Of a DNA stretch of 16,816 bases, positions 5,322 to 13,640 are shown one piece after another. Every line of letters begins with the position of its first letter. The first letter of the stretch is position 1. Source of the stretch: VFMC01 sp037130535. Its GTDB lineage: Bacteria > Actinomycetota > Acidimicrobiia > Acidimicrobiales > Ilumatobacteraceae. Both the position numbers and the translations under genes were made by a program. The stretch covers positions 1 through 16,816 of the forward strand of contig JBAXSU010000061.1 of assembly GCA_037130535.1 (NCBI GenBank), read 5' to 3'. The notes beneath the pieces are model-generated. The model saw only the letters and a program-made list of their open reading frames with translations. It searched no databases and was not told the DNA's origin.

Positions 5322-7274
5322 ATGAACCCGCGCAAGCCCATCGATCTGACCGGACCCGATAACGAGTTCGAGGCACTGCTGCGGCGTCGCCTCCACGAAC
5401 TCGCCGACCATGCCCCGACGGCTGTGAGGGTGGTCGACGAGGTGGCCGTTCGGCGTGCCGCCACGGCGAAACGGGGCCGCTCGCTGCTGACCGTTGCCGC
5501 GACCGTGGCGGTGATGGCGGGTGCCGGAGCCTTGGCCGTCTTCGTGGCGAACGATGGCGACCCGGCCGGTGCAATATCACCTGCCGCCGCGGTGAGCGAG
5601 CTGGTGGCAGCGCTTCAGAGTGAAGACCTCCTCGAGGTGATCGCCGTGATCGACCCCGCCGAGGTGCCGGCGATCCAGGCAGGTATCGACGAGGGGCGCA
5701 GCGGTGCCGAGCAGGAGGGTGCCATCAGTGACGAGCTGTTGCTGGAGCGCCTGCAGGGCATCAACAATGCATTCAGCGATCAGGCATCTGACACCGAGGA
5801 ACTCGCCCCCGATCTGGCGGTGGTGACGCCCGTGGCCGGCTCGGTGGCGACCACGTCCGACCCTGCTGACGTGCACATTGCGACGGTGAAGCGCGACGGT
5901 CGTTGGTTCGTGAGTCTGCAGTACTCGATCGCCGAGTCGATTCGTCGACGCTCTGGCAGTCCGTTCCCAACCGACCCGCCCGTCGTGCCGGTGGGGGCGG
6001 CCGGCCCCGAGGCTGCTGCCGAGGCGTTCTATCGACATCTGCTCGATGGTGATGCGGCCGGCCTCGCAACCACCTTCGCGCCGGGCGAGGGCGATGCCCT
6101 TCTGCGCTACGCGTCGCTGTGGGTGCCGGCACTGCAGGATCGGTTCGATGAGGCCCGTCTGCCGGGCGATGAGCAGACATTGTCGGGTGTCGAGCTACAG
6201 GTCGACCGCTCCGGCGACCGGGCGACGGTGCGGGTGACCGCTTTCGTGCTCGAGGGCACCATCGACCGCGGTCATCACTCGACAGATGTCGGCGCCGAGC
6301 ATGCACCAAGCGGCGCCGCCCCGGTACCCGTGCGGTTGGAATGGCGCAATGGGTGCCTGACGGTGACGGGCGCAGACGCGGCCGATGTGTTGAGCATCGC
6401 TTCAGATGCCGACACGGAGCAGGTGGCGACCGACGTATGGCGCCGGTGTCGGTCGAACCGGCCTGTAAGCCTTCTCGGTATTGCAGCTGGGACGCTGCGT
6501 CCGTCGGCCTTCATGGCGCTGCCCTCGCTCGCCGTCGCTGAGATCGACGGTTCGTGGTATGTGTCGCCCCTGGGCACCGTCGCAGACGAGATCATCGACG
6601 CCGTCGGTCCGGCGACCGACGGCGGAACGCTGTTCGACACGCCGCTGGGTTCGATCCTCTACGGAGTCGATCGTTCGACGCTGGAGGACGGGGCCATCGG
6701 CCTGCCGCTCGACGAGACGGTGCCAGCGTGTCGCGACCTGTTCGCCGCCGACACCGCCGGCGTCGTCGTCGGAGTGCTCGAACGCCCCGACCCGGGCGCG
6801 CTGAGGGCCTGTGCCGAGGCCCTCACCGGTGACGGTCGCCCACCGTCCCCACCCGACGGGGGCAACCCCACCGTGACGACGCCGACGACGGTGACCTCGA
6901 CCACTGAGGCCACGGTCGATCCCGTGGTGTCGGCTCCGGTCACGTCGGCGCCGGTTACGTCGCTGTCCGTTGTGACGGTTCCGCCGCCAGTCACGTCGGT
7001 GCCAGTGACGTCGGCGCCGCCGCCGGTGACGTCGCTGCCCAGTACGTCGGTTCCGGTGACGTCGGTTCCGGTGACGTCGGTGCCGAGGACGTCGGTTCCG
7101 GTGACGTCGGTGCCCGTGACGTCGGTGCCGAGGACGTCGGTTCCGCCGCCGGTGACGTCGGCTCCGGTGACGTCGGCTCCGGTCACCTCAACGCCTGTCA
7201 CGTCTCCGCCGATCACGCCAGCACCAGTGACCACCCCGGCGCCTTTTGTCACGGCACCCCCGGTGCAGCCGTGA
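5322..7274 (+). CDS. Single-pass membrane protein with duplicated extracytoplasmic domain and Pro-Val-Thr-Ser tail; probable sigma-factor regulator
   Basis: I do not recognise the family. The 650-residue protein has a charged cytosolic segment (1-53), one membrane span (about 54-76, SLLTVAATVAVMAGAGALAVF), and a long outer part. The outer part shows two related halves: PAAAVSELVAALQSEDL (87-103) through VKRDGRWFVSLQYSIAES (189-206), and PEAAAEAFYRHLLDGDA (229-245) through EIDGSWYVSPLGTVADE (407-423). Both start with a helix and end with a G-x-W-[FY]-V-S strand, which recalls NTF2-like folds. From 515 to the end it is a low-complexity Pro/Val/Thr/Ser tail, which could be a wall-spanning or glycosylated stalk. 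The ATG lies 10 bases after the sigma stop with GAGGT at 5310-5314, so the two are one operon. The position and topology suggest an anti-sigma role, but no HxxxCxxC zinc motif is seen. Confidence 0.75.
   Translation: MNPRKPIDLTGPDNEFEALLRRRLHELADHAPTAVRVVDEVAVRRAATAKRGRSLLTVAATVAVMAGAGALAVFVANDGDPAGAISPAAAVSELVAALQSEDLLEVIAVIDPAEVPAIQAGIDEGRSGAEQEGAISDELLLERLQGINNAFSDQASDTEELAPDLAVVTPVAGSVATTSDPADVHIATVKRDGRWFVSLQYSIAESIRRRSGSPFPTDPPVVPVGAAGPEAAAEAFYRHLLDGDAAGLATTFAPGEGDALLRYASLWVPALQDRFDEARLPGDEQTLSGVELQVDRSGDRATVRVTAFVLEGTIDRGHHSTDVGAEHAPSGAAPVPVRLEWRNGCLTVTGADAADVLSIASDADTEQVATDVWRRCRSNRPVSLLGIAAGTLRPSAFMALPSLAVAEIDGSWYVSPLGTVADEIIDAVGPATDGGTLFDTPLGSILYGVDRSTLEDGAIGLPLDETVPACRDLFAADTAGVVVGVLERPDPGALRACAEALTGDGRPPSPPDGGNPTVTTPTTVTSTTEATVDPVVSAPVTSAPVTSLSVVTVPPPVTSVPVTSAPPPVTSLPSTSVPVTSVPVTSVPRTSVPVTSVPVTSVPRTSVPPPVTSAPVTSAPVTSTPVTSPPITPAPVTTPAPFVTAPPVQP
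6864..7271 (+). repeat. Pro-Val-Thr-Ser coding repeat tract with a perfect-phase 45-base higher-order repeat
   Basis: The tract encodes about 136 residues built of five-residue VPVTS-type units, 15 bases each, around the core GACGTCGGTTCCG. Within it, 7050-7094 and 7095-7139 are two adjacent 45-base blocks, each coding VPVTSVPVTSVPRTS, and they differ at only two bases. Near-identity at the DNA level points to recent duplication by slippage or recombination. Loss or gain of 15- or 45-base units would keep the frame, so length variation of the tail among strains is expected. Confidence 0.85.
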
Positions 7275-7289
7275 TCGGCGCCCGCGCCG

Positions 7290-8876
7290 TCAGCCCAGTT
7301 CGTTGAGCGGGGTGAGGGTGAGTTCGGGTTCGTCGGCCAGCAAGCGCTGCAGGCGGTAGCGGTTCTCGAACAGCGCCACCGTGGCGCCATCGCTGCCGCG
7401 GCGCAGGATGCGGATACCGCCGATCTCGCGCAGCCGATCGGCGCTGGCCGCATCGGTGGCGCGGATGGCCTGGTAGGGCGAACCGGTGAGTTCGATCGGT
7501 GCGTTGAACTCGCTGCCCAAGCGGTGGGCGAACACCTCGAACTGCAGTTGGCCGACGGCGGCCAGCACGAGCGACGCATCGCCCATGTCGGGGTCGCGCA
7601 GCACCTGCACGACGCCCTCCTCCTCGAGCACCTCGAGGCCCCGCCGGAACTGCTTCGACTTGCTGGTGTCGAGCGGGCGGGCGCCCGTGAACAACTCGGG
7701 GGCGAACGACGGCAGACCGGGGAACGTGACGGGGGAGTGCTCGTACAGCGTGTCGCCGATACGCAGGTCGGTGGCGTTCACCAAGCCGACCACATCGCCG
7801 GGGAAGGCCTCTTCCACCGTCGAACGCTCGGCCCCGAACACCGTGGAGGCGTACTTCGTGGCGAATGGTCGGCCCGTGCGGGCGATGGTGAGGGTCATGC
7901 CGCGCTCGAAGCGGCCGCTGCAGATGCGGGCGAACGCGAGGCGGTCGCGGTGCGCCTTGTCCATGTTGGCCTGCACCTTGAACACGAAGGCGCTGCAGTC
8001 GGCGTCGACCGGGCGCTCTTCGCCGGAGGCGTCGGGGCGCGGCGACGGCGGCGGCACCAGTTCGACGACCGCGTCGAGCAGATGACGGACACCGAAGTCG
8101 GTGAGCGCCGACCCGGCGAACACCGGGGTGGAGGAACCGGCGAGGAACGACGGCATGTCGAGTTCGGCACCCACGGCCTCGAGCAGCTCGCAGCCGTCGA
8201 GCGCCTTGCGCCACACCGACCCCAACGTTGCCCCGGCCTGGTCGAACGACAACAACTCCTCTGGTGCCATCGTGGCGCCGCGAGCGGTGCGGGTGAACTT
8301 GCTGAACACCTGGCGTCGCCGGTCGATGACACCGACGAAGTCGTCGCCGTCGCCCACCGGCCAGGTGATGGGCGTGGGCCGTAGATCGATCTGGGTCTCG
8401 ATCTCATCGAGCAGTTCCAGCGGATCGCGGCTGGGTCGGTCGAACTTGTTGAGGAACGTCAGCACCGGCAGATGGCGCGAGCGGCACACCTCGAACAGCT
8501 TCAGGGTCTGCGGTTCGATGCCCTTGGCAGCGTCGAGCACCATCACCACCGCATCGACCGCAGCCAACACCCGGTACGTGTCTTCGCTGAAGTCGCGGTG
8601 ACCCGGGGTGTCGAGCAGGTTCAGCACATGGTCGCGGTAGGTGAACTGCATCGCGGCCGACGTGATGGAGATGCCACGGGTCTGCTCGAGCTCCATCCAG
8701 TCGCTGGTGGCGCTGCGGCCACCCGACTTCGCCTTCACCGACCCGGCGGTGACCACGGCCCCGGCGTTGAGGAGGAACTTCTCGGTGAGGGTGGTCTTGC
8801 CCGCGTCGGGGTGGCTGATGATGGCGAAGGTGCGTCGGCGCGCGGCTTCGAAGGGGACGTCGGGGATCTTCACCAC
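7290..8876 (-). CDS. prfC: Peptide chain release factor 3 (RF3)
   Basis: The 528-residue GTPase opens with the translation-factor P-loop SHPDAGKTTL (21-30), then RGISITS (67-73, switch I), DTPGH (89-93) and NKFDRP (143-148). The long second and third domains fit RF3, which recycles RF1 and RF2 from the ribosome after peptide release. The length matches the family. SHPDAGKTT and the segment GGRSATSDWMELEQTRGISI separate RF3 from EF-G. The first GTG at 8876 is chosen because TAGGCT lies six bases before it; a second GTG follows directly. The gene is convergent with the membrane-protein gene, 15 bases apart, with no obvious terminator hairpin between them. Confidence 0.95.
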   Translation of the reverse strand: MVKIPDVPFEAARRRTFAIISHPDAGKTTLTEKFLLNAGAVVTAGSVKAKSGGRSATSDWMELEQTRGISITSAAMQFTYRDHVLNLLDTPGHRDFSEDTYRVLAAVDAVVMVLDAAKGIEPQTLKLFEVCRSRHLPVLTFLNKFDRPSRDPLELLDEIETQIDLRPTPITWPVGDGDDFVGVIDRRRQVFSKFTRTARGATMAPEELLSFDQAGATLGSVWRKALDGCELLEAVGAELDMPSFLAGSSTPVFAGSALTDFGVRHLLDAVVELVPPPSPRPDASGEERPVDADCSAFVFKVQANMDKAHRDRLAFARICSGRFERGMTLTIARTGRPFATKYASTVFGAERSTVEEAFPGDVVGLVNATDLRIGDTLYEHSPVTFPGLPSFAPELFTGARPLDTSKSKQFRRGLEVLEEEGVVQVLRDPDMGDASLVLAAVGQLQFEVFAHRLGSEFNAPIELTGSPYQAIRATDAASADRLREIGGIRILRRGSDGATVALFENRYRLQRLLADEPELTLTPLNELG

Positions 8877-8888
8877 CGGTCGAGCCTA
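8877..8888 (-). promoter_or_regulatory. -10 element of prfC, probably leaderless
   Basis: On the minus strand TAGGCT (8888-8883) is followed by six bases and then the GTG at 8876. The box sits in the 23-base gap after the protease gene, so prfC can be transcribed apart from it. No convincing -35 element is seen. Confidence 0.55.
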
Positions 8889-8899
8889 CCGACGCGGTG

Positions 8900-11197
8900 T
8901 CACCAGCCCCCGGTGCGCCACCCGGCGTACCGGTTGTCGGGCGACATCGACCCATCTGCGGCCCTATCGGCTTGTGGGTCGGCCTCAGGGTCGGTCAGGT
9001 TGATCGAGCCCACGGCCGTGTCGCGCGTGGTCGACTCGAGCAGATGTCGACGCCCGGCGACCTCCACTGAGGCACTGTCGAGAGCGGCGCGGAGTTCGCC
9101 GACTGACGCACCAGGCCGGTCGTGGAGCGCCACAGCGAGCAGGCCGCTGACGGCAGGGGCGGCGTACGACGTACCTGTGCGCAGCACCACCTCGCCGCTG
9201 CCGGCCACGGTGGCCACACTCACCCCCGGTGCGTAGTACGACACCACCTCGCCGTCGCTCGAGAACGGTGCTGCATCGTTGCCGCCGAGGCCTGCGCCGA
9301 CGGTGACCACGTTGTCGTACGCCTTGGCGAACGAGGCGGGCCAGGCCGGTGTGAGCGTGAGGTTGCGACTGTCGTTCCCGGCGCCGGTCACGATCATCAC
9401 CCCGGCACGCTCGGCACGCGCCACGGCCGCTTCGAGTATGAGGACGCTGCTGCGTGGCACACCCGGCTGGGTGATGAGCGAGATGTTCACGATGTCGGCG
9501 TCGTTGTCGACCGCGTAGTCGATGGCCGCTGCGACGGCCGACATGGCGACCGTGCCGTTCGAGCGGCTCACCTTGAGAGGCATGACCGTGGCACCTGGGG
9601 CGACGCCGGCGATGCCGTATCCGTCGCGTGCCGCCGCGACGATAGAGGCCACCTCGTTGCCGTGGTTGCGGCCCGGGTCGCGTCGCTCGGGCGAGATGCC
9701 TGAATCGTGACGGCCGAAATCCCAGCCACGACAGTCGTCGACGAATCCGTTCCCGTCGTCGTCGTTGCCGTTGAAGCAATCCTCGTCGATGTTGCTCCAC
9801 CACTGCTGGCTGAGTTCTGGGTTGTCGAGATCGAAGCCCGAGTCGATCACGGCCACGACGACAGGAGAAGAGCCGGGCGAGCGGGCCGGAGTGGGTGCAG
9901 CGTGTTGCTGCGGTGCGATCGACCCAACGCCCGACGTCGGCAGCGCTCGAGCGATGCCGGCATAACCGAGCAACAGGTCGGCATCGACTCGGTCGACCCC
10001 GGGCAGCCCGTCGAGGCCGGTGGCGTCGCTGTCGGAGATCACCTCGAGCAGTCCCGGGCCGACGCGCACGACCCTGCGAACGCCGGGCATCTGCTCGAGC
10101 TGTGCGATCAGCGATGCTTCCGATGCTGCGTCGTCGACGGTGACGGCGGCGACGGAGGGGGGTGAAGCCACACCAGGCTGCACCGTGCCATCGTCGAGCA
10201 CACCGCTGTCGACAAGTCGCTGCGGGGTGTTGACGTAGCGGCGGTTCGGTTCGCCGATCACACCCGTGCGGTCGATGACGATGAACGGGCTGACTGCTGG
10301 GTCGGCGAGCGAGTCGATGAGCGACTGCTCGGCAGGCGTCGGAATGCCAAGCGCAAGCGCCTGCCTCGGAATGTCGACGAGATCGATCGCGCCGTCGCGT
10401 CGCTGCACCTCGCGGCTGCCTGCAGGGCCGACCTGCTCAGTGGGTGCGGTGGGCAGGGGTTCGGGCTGGGTGGACGGCACGGTCGGCGTGACCGCAGCGG
10501 CCGAAGCGACGAGCGAGTCGACGCTGACGACGGAGTGGTCGAGGTCGTCACCCCAGTCGATACGGCTCGGGCCCGGTCTGGGAACGCCGGGGCCACCCTC
10601 TGTGTCGGGGTCGCCGAGAAGACCCTGGTTCGACCACACCCGCTCGGTGCCGGTGCGATCGACAGGACCCGAGGCGGCGCCATCGCCGTCGTCGTCGCCG
10701 CGTCGCCCGGTACCGGCGGTGAGCGAATCGTCGTAGAGGCTTACCAGGTCGCCTTCACCAGCGACGCCGGCCTGCTGCGTCGGCGCCGCCACCTGGTCGG
10801 GCATGGTGAACCGGAGGAGTAGCGACTCGAGGCCGCCGCGCATGCTCCAGCCCAGGGTGCCCACCAGCATGGTGGACAACACCCCGATGGCCACGTGGAG
10901 GAATCGGTCGTTGTCGATGCGCAGCGCAGCGGGGAGGCGCATGGTCGGAAGGGCGATCACGAGGCGGCGCGTCGGTGCCTCCTGGTCCTGGGGTGTCGCA
11001 GTCTGGGCTGTCGCAGCCTGGTGCGCCGGCTTCGGGGCCGGGGTGGCCGAGTTCGTGGCCGCTGCTTGACGGGTCTGCTTGACGACGTCGCGGAACAAGA
11101 GGGGGTCGAACCCCTCGTCATTTCGAATGATCACCACCTCGTCGAGTGACGCCACCTGGTCTGCTCCCCGTTGTCTCACCACGATGCGTGGCGACAT
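8900..11197 (-). CDS. Membrane-anchored subtilisin-like serine protease (family S8)
   Basis: The peptidase domain has all catalytic residues in the usual order. Counted from the upstream TTG at 11242 they are Asp467 (VVVAVIDSGFD), His527 (GRNHGNEVAS), the oxyanion Asn623 (TGAGNDS) and Ser692 (RTGTSYAAPAVSG); subtract 15 for the ATG start used here. The insert NGNDDDGNGFVDD after the Asp resembles the calcium-binding loop of secreted subtilases and is flanked by two Cys that could pair. Before the catalytic domain lie a cytosolic part with an Ala/Pro/Thr linker, one membrane span (about 114-134, HVAIGVLSTMLVGTLGW), and about 320 acidic, Pro-rich outer residues, the last 70 of which may be a propeptide-like domain. 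There is no cleavable signal peptide. The start is uncertain: ATG 11197, GTG 11239 and TTG 11242 all lack a clear ribosome binding site. The substrate is unknown. Confidence 0.9.
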   Translation of the reverse strand: MSPRIVVRQRGADQVASLDEVVIIRNDEGFDPLLFRDVVKQTRQAAATNSATPAPKPAHQAATAQTATPQDQEAPTRRLVIALPTMRLPAALRIDNDRFLHVAIGVLSTMLVGTLGWSMRGGLESLLLRFTMPDQVAAPTQQAGVAGEGDLVSLYDDSLTAGTGRRGDDDGDGAASGPVDRTGTERVWSNQGLLGDPDTEGGPGVPRPGPSRIDWGDDLDHSVVSVDSLVASAAAVTPTVPSTQPEPLPTAPTEQVGPAGSREVQRRDGAIDLVDIPRQALALGIPTPAEQSLIDSLADPAVSPFIVIDRTGVIGEPNRRYVNTPQRLVDSGVLDDGTVQPGVASPPSVAAVTVDDAASEASLIAQLEQMPGVRRVVRVGPGLLEVISDSDATGLDGLPGVDRVDADLLLGYAGIARALPTSGVGSIAPQQHAAPTPARSPGSSPVVVAVIDSGFDLDNPELSQQWWSNIDEDCFNGNDDDGNGFVDDCRGWDFGRHDSGISPERRDPGRNHGNEVASIVAAARDGYGIAGVAPGATVMPLKVSRSNGTVAMSAVAAAIDYAVDNDADIVNISLITQPGVPRSSVLILEAAVARAERAGVMIVTGAGNDSRNLTLTPAWPASFAKAYDNVVTVGAGLGGNDAAPFSSDGEVVSYYAPGVSVATVAGSGEVVLRTGTSYAAPAVSGLLAVALHDRPGASVGELRAALDSASVEVAGRRHLLESTTRDTAVGSINLTDPEADPQADRAADGSMSPDNRYAGWRTGGW

Positions 11198-11312
11198 GTC
11201 GTCGTGGATACCGTCCGGTAGATCTGTCCTTGACGCCACCAAGACGAGGAGTGGACAGTCGGTCAGTCGGGGGATCGGCCCGTCACCCGTCGGGGGATGG
11301 ACGCAACCTTGC

Positions 11313-11324
11313 TACGGTCGCGGC
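11313..11324 (+). promoter_or_regulatory. -10 element of the LLM oxidoreductase gene, probably leaderless
   Basis: TACGGT (11313-11318) is followed by six bases and then the ATG at 11325; no Shine-Dalgarno sequence is present. The surrounding GCTACGGTCGCG closely matches GCTACCGTCGCG before the carboxylase gene at 15533-15544. Confidence 0.5.
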
Positions 11325-12182
11325 ATGGACATCGGCCTCGTCATCTTCCCCACCGACAAGGGCATCCAGCCCGTCGAGCTCGCCCGCGAAGCCGAGGCCA
11401 GGGGCTTCCGGTCGCTGTGGTTCCCAGAGCACTCGCACATCCCGGTGTCGCGGCGGACACCCTGGGGCGGCCGCGAGGGCGCACCGCCTCTGCCCGAGGA
11501 GTACTGGCGCACGCATGACCAGTTCCTCGCTCTTGCCGCAGCTGCGGCTGTCACCACGTCGATCAAGTTGGCCACGGGCATCACCCTGGTGGCCCAGCGC
11601 GATCCGCTGTGGTTGGCGAAGGAGGTGGCCACGCTCGACCAGCTGTCGAACGGTCGATTCGTGTTCGGCGTGGGGTACGGGTGGAACCACGAGGAGATGG
11701 AGAGCCACGGCGTCGACATCGGCCGTCGCCGCAAGGTGGTGCGCGAGAAGATCCTGGCCTGCAAGGAACTGTGGACCCGCGACGAGGCCAGCTTCGCCGG
11801 TGAGTACGTGAACTTCGAGGCGTCGTGGTCGTGGCCCAAGCCGGTGCAGCAGCCCCACCCGCCGATCGTCGTGGGTGCGTCGCCCACCGACCTGCACTTC
11901 CGCCACATCGTCGAGTACGGCGACGCCTGGATGCCCATCGAGGGTCGCTACGCGATCGTCGATCAGTGGCAGCGCCTGCAGGCGTTCGCGGCCGACCACG
12001 ACCGCGACCCGGCGACGCTGCAGCTGGGTGTGTTCGGCCCGAAGCCCACGAGCGAGCACCTCGCCGAACTGCGCGATGCAGGTACCTCGTTCGTGGCGCT
12101 CGGTCTGCCGGCACTCGACCGCGACGGTGCCCTGGCGGCGATGGACCGCTACGCCCCGCTGGTGGCCGAGTTCAACACCTGA
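11325..12182 (+). CDS. Luciferase-like (LLM) F420-dependent oxidoreductase
   Basis: The 285-residue product is a bacterial-luciferase-type TIM barrel. Seen are the N-terminal strand MDIGLVIFPTD, AREAEARGFRSLWFPEHSHIP (a cofactor-site helix and strand with the EH pair), TGITLVAQRDPLWLAKEVATLD and GRFVFGVGYGWNHEEMESHG, all typical of the Rv2161c-like (TIGR03619) actinobacterial subfamily, which uses coenzyme F420 instead of FMN. The length is normal for the group. The reaction is presumably hydride transfer to or from an unknown small molecule. The ATG is supported by a TACGGT box six bases upstream. It is divergent from the protease gene and convergent with the Rieske oxygenase gene, 21 bases away. 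F420 use is inferred from the subfamily, not from a residue I can prove. Confidence 0.9.
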   Translation: MDIGLVIFPTDKGIQPVELAREAEARGFRSLWFPEHSHIPVSRRTPWGGREGAPPLPEEYWRTHDQFLALAAAAAVTTSIKLATGITLVAQRDPLWLAKEVATLDQLSNGRFVFGVGYGWNHEEMESHGVDIGRRRKVVREKILACKELWTRDEASFAGEYVNFEASWSWPKPVQQPHPPIVVGASPTDLHFRHIVEYGDAWMPIEGRYAIVDQWQRLQAFAADHDRDPATLQLGVFGPKPTSEHLAELRDAGTSFVALGLPALDRDGALAAMDRYAPLVAEFNT

Positions 12183-12203
12183 CCGGAGGCAGGCCGAGAG
12201 GCA

Positions 12204-13640
12204 TCAGCCCTCGGCGACGAGGAACGGCTCGGCCTCCGAGCGCGGGCGGCCATCGGCAGCGAGACCCTCGAGGATGTACCGGTCGATGAGGCGGTGGAAC
12301 AGGCGCAGGCGCGCCTCCTGGTAGTTGCCGAAACTGACGGTGCGCTTGCCGCTGCTCTTCAGCCCGGCCTGCACCCTGGGCAGGTTGGCCATGTCTTGCT
12401 CGAACACGGCGGCGAGGCCGCCCATGCCCGGTGCCTCGCTCCACGACTGCTCGAGCGTGAGCACCGTGGGAGCAGCGGGTGCGGGGCGAACCCCGTCGGC
12501 AGGCACCGGGGCCATGCGGATGACATCCATGAAGCAGGTGTCGGGCGTGCGCCCCGGCCGCCAGCGGTACACGAGCGGCTGGCCCACGCCCGCCCACGGC
12601 GCGAACGCCGGGAACATGTTGTAGAGAATGGCGTCGAGCATCTCGGTGTCGGACACCTGCGACAGGTCGGCGCCGTACACGGCCGACAGGCGATCGCGGA
12701 AGATGCCCGCCACCACACTGCGAGCCGATTCGCCCTCGCCGATCTCCGGCGCGGTGGCACCCTTCGAACGGGCCGAGAACGCCAGGTAGGCGGCGGCCAC
12801 CTGCTGCTCGCTGAGGGGATCGGACAGGTGCGGGCTCTGCTCGGCGAAGGCGTTGACGAACCGGGTGACATGCGGGTCGTCGGGCCAGATGGAGTACTCG
12901 CTGTTCGCATCGGCCGAGAACTCGACGATCTGCGGATGGGTGGCGATGACGTGGTACGCCTCGGCGAAGGCCTCCATCACCACCTTCCAGTTGGCCGGCA
13001 CCTCCTTCACGGCGTGGAACGCCACGTAGCGCTGCTCGAGATCGAACTGCGGGAAGTGCTCGACGAGCACTCGGGCGTAGCGCTCGAACGGTTCGGCGGC
13101 CGGGTCGAGGTTCACCATCACGAAGCCCTGCCACACGGCCACCTGGGCCTCGGGCAGGTTGCGCCGAGCCGGGTCGCCGGCCACGTGAGGGAAGTCCCAT
13201 TCGCACGGCAGATCGGCCAGGTTGCCGTCGATGTCCCACGTCCAGGCGTGGAACGGGCAGCGGAACGAGGCCACCCGGCCGTCGTCGGTGCGCAGCTTGG
13301 TGCCGCGGTGCAGGCAGGCGTTGTGGAACGCGCGGATCTGCCCGTCGGAGCCGCGGGTGACCAGCAGCGACTCGTCGCCCACGTCGTACACCACGTGACT
13401 GCCGGGCTTGGGCAGTTCGTCGACGTGGCAGGCCATCTGCCAGGTATGCCGCCACACGTAGTCGTGCTCGAGGGCGGCGAAGGCCGGTGAGGTGTAGCGA
13501 CTCTTCGCCACATCGGCCGAGCCCTGGTACTGGTACGACGTGCTGCGCAGTGCAACGGGCACGTCGCCGGTGTCGCGGGCGACGAGTTCTTGATAGCTGG
13601 GGCCGGCGCTGCGGGTTTCGCCCGGATTGGTCGCGGTCAT
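12204..13640 (-). CDS. Rieske non-heme iron oxygenase, alpha subunit
   Basis: The 478-residue product has the Rieske [2Fe-2S] motif C-x-H-x16-C-x2-H (C109, H111, C128, H131, in ACLHRGTKL and RCPFHAWTWDIDG) and a catalytic domain with the mononuclear iron motif AEAYHVIATHP (H230 and H235) and a probable third ligand Asp416 in FEQDMANLPRVQAGL. Glu227 stands where naphthalene dioxygenase has its bridging Asp205; Glu is found there in other branches. Such enzymes hydroxylate or demethylate aromatic or other substrates and need a reductase, and often a small subunit; neither is encoded nearby. The ATG at 13640 overlaps the TGA of the PhyH-family gene (ATGA), so translation is probably coupled. It is the last gene of the three-gene operon. 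The substrate is unknown. Confidence 0.92.
   Translation of the reverse strand: MTATNPGETRSAGPSYQELVARDTGDVPVALRSTSYQYQGSADVAKSRYTSPAFAALEHDYVWRHTWQMACHVDELPKPGSHVVYDVGDESLLVTRGSDGQIRAFHNACLHRGTKLRTDDGRVASFRCPFHAWTWDIDGNLADLPCEWDFPHVAGDPARRNLPEAQVAVWQGFVMVNLDPAAEPFERYARVLVEHFPQFDLEQRYVAFHAVKEVPANWKVVMEAFAEAYHVIATHPQIVEFSADANSEYSIWPDDPHVTRFVNAFAEQSPHLSDPLSEQQVAAAYLAFSARSKGATAPEIGEGESARSVVAGIFRDRLSAVYGADLSQVSDTEMLDAILYNMFPAFAPWAGVGQPLVYRWRPGRTPDTCFMDVIRMAPVPADGVRPAPAAPTVLTLEQSWSEAPGMGGLAAVFEQDMANLPRVQAGLKSSGKRTVSFGNYQEARLRLFHRLIDRYILEGLAADGRPRSEAEPFLVAEG

Noticed and set aside
7272..7292. A terminator between the convergent membrane-protein and prfC genes
   Set aside because: The 15-base gap has no stable hairpin with a U-tract that I can see.
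6659..7579. Minus-strand frame with a DVTGTDVTG peptide repeat
   Set aside because: It is the antisense reading of the Pro-Val-Thr-Ser tract and of the end of prfC; the plus-strand frame has the membrane span, ribosome binding site and operon context.
12294..13490. A 398-codon plus-strand frame and a 719-codon minus-strand frame over the oxygenase genes
   Set aside because: Both overlap the Rieske and PhyH genes, whose metal-binding motifs are complete, and both have Arg/His/Ala-rich shadow-frame composition.
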